Source of the DNA: an uncultured Schlesneria sp.
GTDB lineage: Bacteria > Planctomycetota > Planctomycetia > Planctomycetales > Planctomycetaceae
NCBI GenBank assembly: GCA_903840265.1
Contig: CAIMFH010000092.1
Coordinates: 1-64,000 of the forward strand
Length of the DNA stretch: 64,000 bases
Direction: 5' to 3'
Of the stretch, positions 55,518 to 64,000 are shown in pieces; position 1 is the stretch's first letter; every line of letters starts with the position of its first letter. The notes beneath the pieces were generated by a model. That model did no database searches. It was not told the DNA's origin and was given only the letters and a program-made list of their open reading frames with translations. The position numbers were made by a program, and so were the translations under genes.

Positions 55518-56522
55518 CTATGGGGTGACGGGGTCGGTCGCGTCGGCAGGGGTCGCGGAGATTGGTTCGCAGGGGCGATCGGCGACAAGTCGACCTTCTT
55601 GCAGGAAATGCATCGCCTGCTGGATGATTTCCGGATTGCCCAGCATCAAGGTGTGAGTTGCCTTCACGGTCGAAAAGTCGACGGCTCCGGCCAGGCGAGT
55701 GCTTTCGACCGTGACCGTGCCGTCATCGTCGCCAGGGATGAATGGGTTCCAACCGGCGGTGTTGCCGCGGGCTCCGGCAATCACAGCGAAGTCGCAGGGG
55801 GGCGTGGGCAACGAGGGAATCAGGCCTTGGCGGTTCGTTACCAGTTGGCGGCCTCCCGGGCCCGATGCGGCTCGGACGAGGTAATTCTGATGCAGCAGGT
55901 CGGCCAGTTCCGCCCCGTGGTTGGGAGTGCCCACCATCACGATCCGTTTGATACGGGGATCGGTATGTTCGGCAAAGTAGGCTCTGGCGACCAGACCGCC
56001 CATACTGTGCGACACGATGTGGATCTCTTCGATCCCATCGAGGGACTCGATCGTGCTATGCAGGAATTCGGCTGCAGCAGGGATGGAGACTTGCGTGCTG
56101 GGATAGTCGAACAGAATCGGTTGGTAGCCTGCGGCGGTCGCCGCGCTGGCCATGGACGACATGCATTTCGACGATCGCAGGATGCCGTGGATTAGGATGA
56201 CCACCTTGCCGGTCATGGGGGGCAGGCTGTCGCGTTTTCGGATGTCGGCCAGGATCTTTTGGCAATCTTCCAGCGTCCCCGACGCGTGCCGATGATCGTC
56301 GGCATCGAGCAACCGAAAGTGCTTGGTGAAGACATTCTGCTGAATCCGCCAGCCCTGGAAAAACTGGACATCACCCCAGAACTGTCGTCCGCCCATCGTT
56401 TTCATGGCTAATTCGTCCTCGATCGCCTGCCGCCAGGAAAAGGGCGGTGCGATTGGTGACTGTGCCGCGGCTTCCTTCACCAGCAGAACGGCCAGCAATC
56501 CGGCAACTATCGTACGAGACAT
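55518..56522 (-). CDS. Secreted lipase-like alpha/beta hydrolase
   Basis: 334 residues from MSRTIVAGLLAVLLV, a signal peptide. GGAGG lies 6 bases upstream, which decides this start over one 19 codons earlier. The oxyanion region is VVILIHGILRSSKCM and the nucleophile elbow is HIVSHSMGGLVARAYF, with Ser in place of the first Gly of GxSxG. The catalytic histidine is probably in VKATHTLMLGNPE. This resembles triacylglycerol lipase/palmitoyl-thioesterase-like enzymes (PGAP1 or LipA type). Substrate unknown. Confidence 0.85.
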   Translation of the reverse strand: MSRTIVAGLLAVLLVKEAAAQSPIAPPFSWRQAIEDELAMKTMGGRQFWGDVQFFQGWRIQQNVFTKHFRLLDADDHRHASGTLEDCQKILADIRKRDSLPPMTGKVVILIHGILRSSKCMSSMASAATAAGYQPILFDYPSTQVSIPAAAEFLHSTIESLDGIEEIHIVSHSMGGLVARAYFAEHTDPRIKRIVMVGTPNHGAELADLLHQNYLVRAASGPGGRQLVTNRQGLIPSLPTPPCDFAVIAGARGNTAGWNPFIPGDDDGTVTVESTRLAGAVDFSTVKATHTLMLGNPEIIQQAMHFLQEGRLVADRPCEPISATPADATDPVTP

Positions 56523-56724
56523 CGGAACCTCCATCCATGAGGGGACGCCGAATCCTCGTCGAATGCCGCGAGTGCGCACAGATCAAGAACCAGCCGCCGC
56601 TACCATTCTAGGCGCGTCCAGGAAAACTGGCTCGTTCGGAGGGGATTCGCCTCGCCGGTGCGGCTGACTATTGGCGATCACCCTTCACGAGATCGCGACT
56701 GCCCGTTACCCACGTCTGCTGCGG

Positions 56725-56973
56725 TCATGCTTCATGGCTATCCATCGCTAGTTGCATCCGTCGCAGGTTGCCTCGTCGATAAACGAGGGCTCCCGCTTGA
56801 GTATCAAACGACGTGGCATCCTTGGCTTCAGAAACCCAGAGTCCGAGCGAATGATTCCAGTAACCGAAGCCTGAAAACGTCGGCTGCGACTGATGCATTG
56901 CATAGGCGAGCAGAAACCGTCTCTTGAAGCTGATTGTTTCGATTTCAGTACCGTCGTGAGTAGTGCTTGACAT
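56725..56973 (-). CDS. Small hypothetical protein with a strong ribosome binding site
   Basis: 82 residues, starting MSSTTHDGTEIETI, with AGGAGG 5 bases before the ATG. It is mixed in composition with several Trp, Tyr and Phe residues (FSGFGYWNHSLGLWVSE) and no signal or membrane segment. No family recognised. It is upstream of and co-oriented with the lipase gene, 200 bases away. Confidence 0.6.
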   Translation of the reverse strand: MSSTTHDGTEIETISFKRRFLLAYAMHQSQPTFSGFGYWNHSLGLWVSEAKDATSFDTQAGALVYRRGNLRRMQLAMDSHEA

Positions 56974-57337
56974 AAGGCCTCCTGTGACCGAATTGAACGC
57001 TCGGCTCGTAGTCCTACCTCATTTAGATGCAATATCGATGCCGTGTTAATGACGTGGTGGACCGCAACTCTAGCGGTGTTGTTCAACGCGACGATCCGGC
57101 ATAGCGCGATCGTGCCGATTGAGCCGACCATTCGGTTGGCCGAGAATCACACAACTGGAGCAAAAACGTAATCCTCTGCGCTCCACGGACCGCACCCCAG
57201 TTCGTCGGGGCGATGGACTTGAAGACTTGGAAGTGATGCTTCAGCATGTGACTTCGACTCGATCTCACTCAGGCCCGAATCCGCTATCCCTCAAGGTCGT
57301 TATGGAACTTGCTCATCCGAAACTCGAATCCCGGAAG
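56974..57337. other. Divergent intergenic region, nothing assigned
   Basis: About 360 bases between the small hypothetical gene and the leucine-rich repeat gene. The long frame that enters from 57119 has no protein-like features before the signal-anchor of the repeat protein. No repeat or strong hairpin seen. Confidence 0.4.
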
Positions 57338-57925
57338 ATGAACCGATACACGTTGCTGGCACTAATCGCCGTCCCGCTGATTGCCATCGGTGGTATCGTG
57401 ACCTGGCTCATTCTGCAGGACCGAAACAATAATCGAATTGCCAAAGACATCATGGCTGCGAAAGGGACCGCCGACTTTCGATACCTCGGTCCCAAATGGA
57501 TTGGCGAGAACGTCCGGCCCTATCTTCCCGGAACGGTCCGCGTCTGCAATGTCCATCTCATCGAGCCAGACATCCCCGATGATCTGCTGACCAAGATCGG
57601 CACACTGCGAGAGGTCGACCGACTGGATCTGGGCGGCACGTCCATCACCGACGACGGATTCGCTAAGCTGCAGTCTCTGACCAACGTCAAACGACTGATC
57701 ATCCGGTCAACAAAAATCACCGATGCGGGACTTGCCTACCTCAAGGGCATGCCGCTCATAGAACTCGACGCGGCCGATACGCAAATTACGGATGCGGGGT
57801 TGGACTCATTGAAGCATCAATCGAAACTGACCTTGCTGAGTCTTACCAAGACCAAGACCACTCCTACTGGCCGCGAGACGCTTCGAAAAGCACTGCCAGA
57901 GTGTGAGATTTCGCCAAACCCGTAG
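57338..57925 (+). CDS. Membrane-anchored leucine-rich repeat protein
   Basis: 195 residues from MNRYTLLALIAVPL, with one N-terminal membrane helix (about 4-23). Three leucine-rich repeats of the planctomycete type follow: DRLDLGGTSITDDGF, RLIIRSTKITDAGL and ELDAADTQITDAGL. Probably a binding module facing the periplasm; no ligand is known. ATG at 57302 would add 12 residues. CCCGGAAG precedes the chosen start closely. Confidence 0.75.
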   Translation: MNRYTLLALIAVPLIAIGGIVTWLILQDRNNNRIAKDIMAAKGTADFRYLGPKWIGENVRPYLPGTVRVCNVHLIEPDIPDDLLTKIGTLREVDRLDLGGTSITDDGFAKLQSLTNVKRLIIRSTKITDAGLAYLKGMPLIELDAADTQITDAGLDSLKHQSKLTLLSLTKTKTTPTGRETLRKALPECEISPNP

Positions 57926-57945
57926 CCCGACACTTTGGTCGGGGC
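57925..57945 (+). terminator. Hairpin after the leucine-rich repeat gene
   Basis: CCCGAC (57926-57931) pairs with GTCGGG (57938-57943), loop ACTTTG, followed by GCTTCTC. It begins right at the stop codon. Confidence 0.45.
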
Positions 57946-58257
57946 TTCTCCGCTTGGAGCTATTTCTCGATATGCCATCCGGATCACGCGAAATGTCGCG
58001 TCGAGTACGGTTGAGCTGCCTGTTGTTGGTAGCAAGCCGGAGTGAGCGAATGACTTCACGACGACTTCGCCCAAGGTCTTGGCGACCTTAGCTACGAGAG
58101 TGTTCAGGATCCACGCGGTCGAGACGACGGGATTCTAATCCGATCGAATCCACTGATTCCACTGGACAGATCAACTCGCGTTGATTCTCATGGTGGAGAC
58201 ACGCTTCAAAATCCAGCCGAACTCCCGCCCCCAGTCATCCCGTTGAGGCCCCGCGCA
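57926..58257. other. Intergenic region before the DUF1549/DUF1553 gene
   Basis: About 330 bases. Apart from the hairpin at its left end it contains GGGATTCTAATCCGAT (about 58127-58142), a motif resembling GGATTCTAAGCCGAT at about 26641. No gene is seen. Confidence 0.4.
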
Positions 58258-61731
<3,474 letters not shown>

Positions 61732-61764
61732 CGACGTGTGCGACGACACCGTGAAGTGCCTCTA

Positions 61765-61888
61765 GTTTAACCGCGTGGGCAACGCCCCGCGCGTTGCGGA
61801 GCGACAGTTGAAATTCTCCGATTCGCCTGTAATGAATAGATCGAGTCTTACCGCCATCACGCGCGGGGCGTTGCCCACGCGGTTAAAC
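61765..61888. repeat. Perfect 29-bp inverted repeat between DUF1553 and DUF1501 genes
   Basis: The arm at 61765-61793 (starting GTTTAACCGCGTGGGCAACG) is exactly complementary to 61860-61888, enclosing 66 bases. A near copy of one arm occurs at 18336-18362. It sits within a likely transcription unit, so it could form a long RNA hairpin between the two genes. Confidence 0.85.
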
Positions 61889-61916
61889 GATTGAATCATG
61901 TTCGCGAGGTCCGCTG

Positions 61917-63365
61917 ATGAATCCGCATGTCACCAATCTGCAACTGCAAACTCGCCGTCAGTTCCTGCAGACAACTCAAGTCGGCCTGGGTGGGTTGGCG
62001 CTCTCTTCGCTACTCGGCACCAATGCCGCGGCCGAGTCGTCGGTTGTGAACCCGTTGGCGGCGCGGACTCCGCACTTCGCCCCCAAAGCGAAGCGAGTGA
62101 TCTACCTGCATCTAACGGGATCGCCGCCACACTTGGACTTGTACGACTATAAGCCCGAACTGGTGCGGCTGAGCGGCCAGGACGCTCCTGATTCGTTCAT
62201 CAAGGGAAAGCGATTCGCCTTCACGTCGGGCACGCCGAAGCTGCTGGGAACCCCACGCAAGTTCGCCCAGCACGGACAGGGAGGTGTCTGGCTCTCGGAT
62301 GCGATTCCAAACCTGCATTCGGTCGCAGACGAGATGTGCGTGATCCGGTCGATGTTCACCGAGCAGTTCAATCACGCTCCGGCGGAGCTGTTGCTCTACA
62401 CCGGCTCGGCTCGATCAGGCCGACCGTCGATGGGGTCGTGGGCGACGTACGGATTGGGCTCGGAGAACGAAAATCTGCCGGGATTCGTGGTCCTCATCTC
62501 CAGCGGTGTGCAGCCCAACGGCGGCAAGAATTCCTACGGCAGCGGATTTCTGCCATCGGTCTTTCAAGGGGTGCAATGCCGGTCGAAGGGTGATCCGGTG
62601 CTGTACGCGTCCGATCCTCCGGGCATGAATCGCGAATTGCGACGGCAAACACTCGACGCGCTGCATGATCTGAACGAACTGCAGGCTCAGGAACTGGGCC
62701 ACCCGGAGACGCTGACTCGTATTGCTCAGTATGAACTTGCCTTCCGGATGCAGATGTCCGTTCCCGAAGTAATGGACATCACTAAGGAGACCAAGGAGAC
62801 ACTGGAGTCTTACGGGGCAATGCCCGGCGGGTCCAGCTTTGCAAACAACTGTTTACTCGCCCGACGCCTGTGCGAGCAGGGTGTCCGCTTCGTTCAGCTC
62901 TTCGATTGGGGCTGGGACTTCCACGGCACCGGGCCGGGCGAAGCGTTAACGGATGGTCTGACGAACAAATGCGCGACCATGGACAAGCCGGTCGCCGCGT
63001 TGATCAAAGACTTGAAACAACGCGACATGCTGAAGGACACACTGATCATTTGCGGTGGCGAGTTTGGTCGCACGCCATTCCGTGAAGGCCGGACCGCCGC
63101 CAGCGCGAACCTGGGCCGCGACCACTTCCCCGATTGCTATTCGATGTGGCTCGCGGGGGGCGGCGTCAAAGGTGGTCTAATGCACGGCGAATCCGATGAG
63201 CTTGGATTCTCAATTGCGCATGACAAGGTGCATGTGCATGACCTGCAAGCGACGATCATGCATCTGCTGGGCTTCGATCACACGAAGCTAACCTATCGAT
63301 TCCAAGGCCGTGATTACCGTTTGACGGATGTGCACGGTGAAGTGGTGAAGGGCATCCTCGCCTAG
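61917..63365 (+). CDS. Tat-exported DUF1501 protein, partner of DUF1549/DUF1553
   Basis: 482 residues. The N-terminus TRRQFLQTTQVGLGGLALSS is a twin-arginine signal. The phosphatase/sulfatase-like body shows VIYLHLTGSPPHLDLYDYKPE, CGGEFGRTPF and LGRDHFPDCYSMWLAGGG, followed by the usual C-terminal ATIMHLLGFDHTKLTYRFQGRDYRL (quoted here only in part for the family match: DLQATIMHLLGFDH). It follows the DUF1553 gene, the classic planctomycete pairing. Confidence 0.92.
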   Translation: MNPHVTNLQLQTRRQFLQTTQVGLGGLALSSLLGTNAAAESSVVNPLAARTPHFAPKAKRVIYLHLTGSPPHLDLYDYKPELVRLSGQDAPDSFIKGKRFAFTSGTPKLLGTPRKFAQHGQGGVWLSDAIPNLHSVADEMCVIRSMFTEQFNHAPAELLLYTGSARSGRPSMGSWATYGLGSENENLPGFVVLISSGVQPNGGKNSYGSGFLPSVFQGVQCRSKGDPVLYASDPPGMNRELRRQTLDALHDLNELQAQELGHPETLTRIAQYELAFRMQMSVPEVMDITKETKETLESYGAMPGGSSFANNCLLARRLCEQGVRFVQLFDWGWDFHGTGPGEALTDGLTNKCATMDKPVAALIKDLKQRDMLKDTLIICGGEFGRTPFREGRTAASANLGRDHFPDCYSMWLAGGGVKGGLMHGESDELGFSIAHDKVHVHDLQATIMHLLGFDHTKLTYRFQGRDYRLTDVHGEVVKGILA

Positions 63366-63366
63366 T

Positions 63367-63520
63367 CCTCTGAGCGGGGGACGTAAGTCCCCTGGCCCGT
63401 CGAGGCTGAACGCTGCCCAGGCAACGCGAGGCTTGGTGAAATCGAGAGACGCGATTGGACTGAGTTGGTGGGGAAGGTTGAGCGTTAACTGGGCCCGGGG
63501 GCTCACGCCCCCCGCTCAGG
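63367..63520. repeat. GC-rich paired-arm repeat element before metG
   Basis: An arm starting near 63367 with CTCTGAGCGGGGGACGTAAG and an arm at 63491-63520 reading GGGCCCGGGGGCTCACGCCC onward are imperfect inverted copies; each also contains an internal small palindrome (GGGG-ACGT-CCCC type). A related GGGCTTACGCCCCGCGG lies at 63535-63551. It separates two convergent genes and looks like a dispersed non-coding element. Confidence 0.55.
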
Positions 63521-63564
63521 AAAACATGTGATTGGGCTTACGCCCCGCGGTTCGAAAGACACCT

Positions 63565-64000
63565 CTAATGCACGCGATGGCCTGGCTTCGCCCCGGTGTC
63601 GGGATTCAGCAGGAAGATTTCCTTGCCTCCCGCTCCGGCTGCTAAGACCATTCCTTCGCTGATGCCAAACTTCATCTTGCGAGGGGCCAGGTTCGCGCAC
63701 AGGATCACCAGTCGTCCGACCAGATCTTCCGGCTTATAGGCACTCTTGATCCCGGCGAAGACGTTGCGAGTTCCCTCGCCACCGAGGCTCAGTGTCAACT
63801 GCAACAACTTGTCCGCCCCAGCGACTTCGTTCGCGGCTACGACTCGAGCGACGCGCAGATCGACTTTGACGAAATCGTCGATCGTGCAGTGCTCGACGAC
63901 CAATGGCTCGGCCGCAACCGGCTCAGGACCATCGTTCCACTGGGACGCAGGGGCGGCCGTGGCTTCCAGAGCAGCGGCGGCTTGTTCACCTTCTTCAATC
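63565..64000 (-). CDS. metG: Methionyl-tRNA synthetase, C-terminal tRNA-binding domain (cut by window edge)
   Basis: 145 codons are visible and the frame is open to the window edge. The last 112 residues are an EMAPII/Arc1p-type tRNA-binding domain with [28 protein letters not shown] and [20 protein letters not shown]. Upstream is an Ala- and Glu-rich linker ([12 protein letters not shown]) as found between the anticodon domain and this appendix in bacterial MetG. A free-standing tRNA-binding protein would not have such a linker, so MetG is favoured. Confidence 0.85.
   Translation of the reverse strand, partial: IEEGEQAAAALEATAAPASQWNDGPEPVAAEPLVVEHCTIDDFVKVDLRVARVVAANEVAGADKLLQLTLSLGGEGTRNVFAGIKSAYKPEDLVGRLVILCANLAPRKMKFGISEGMVLAAGAGGKEIFLLNPDTGAKPGHRVH

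Overview
The window looks like about 64 kb of chromosome from a member of the Planctomycetes, most likely order Planctomycetales. The main evidence is a secreted PSCyt1/DUF1549/DUF1553 cytochrome-like protein next to a DUF1501 protein, a second DUF1501 gene, Tat-exported Gfo/Idh/MocA and sugar-isomerase-like proteins, planctomycete-style leucine-rich repeats, and moderately high GC by eye. The species cannot be read from the sequence. Both ends cut genes: cheA at the left and the C-terminus of methionyl-tRNA synthetase at the right. I found no rRNA, tRNA, CRISPR array, insertion sequence or prophage.

Layout. 1-8.5 kb: cheA N-terminus, a membrane-anchored VWA protein with a MauE/DoxX-like membrane protein, a secreted glucose/sorbosone-dehydrogenase-like protein, a Tat-exported sugar isomerase-like protein and an NhaR-like LysR regulator. 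8.6-13.4 kb: HPF/RaiA-family protein, YugP-like zinc peptidase, free methionine-R-sulfoxide reductase, moeA, and a YeiH-type exporter with a small downstream protein. 13.4-20.9 kb: a four-PAS hybrid histidine kinase divergent from a nitrilase, small proteins, and a secreted beta-propeller protein ending in a good terminator. 20.9-25.4 kb: a housekeeping run dnaX-ebfC-recR-rpoN on the minus strand. 25.6-36 kb: histone-deacetylase-like amidohydrolase, a large MscK-like channel, a PQQ-repeat protein, a YdeP-like molybdoenzyme (a plausible customer for the moeA product), a membrane protein and an esterase. 36.2-38.3 kb: a compact cluster dnaJ-like, membrane protein, rnpA, yidD. 38.6-40.7 kb: an isolated ComEC-type metallo-beta-lactamase-fold protein with an unassigned C-terminal half. 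40.8-47.4 kb: an adenylate-forming enzyme plus an aldehyde-dehydrogenase-fold protein that resembles a LuxE/LuxC acid-reductase pair, a Gfo/Idh/MocA oxidoreductase, an unrecognised conserved gene and a DUF58 protein. 47.5-57.9 kb: ABC exporter, response regulator, methyltransferase, DUF1501, nucleoside hydrolase plus ribokinase, lipase-like hydrolase and small proteins. 58.2-64 kb: DUF1549/DUF1553 plus DUF1501 pair and metG.

The intergenic regions carry several dispersed repeat families: a perfect 29-bp inverted repeat with a degenerate extra copy 43 kb away, a CATTCCCGCG-type inverted element, a GGGTGCC-CGGTTTTGGAGT family present twice, and a GC-rich paired-arm element before metG. The most interesting candidates for undescribed biology are the stand-alone ComEC-like protein and the LuxE/LuxC-like pair. 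Both are inferences from motifs and gene order.
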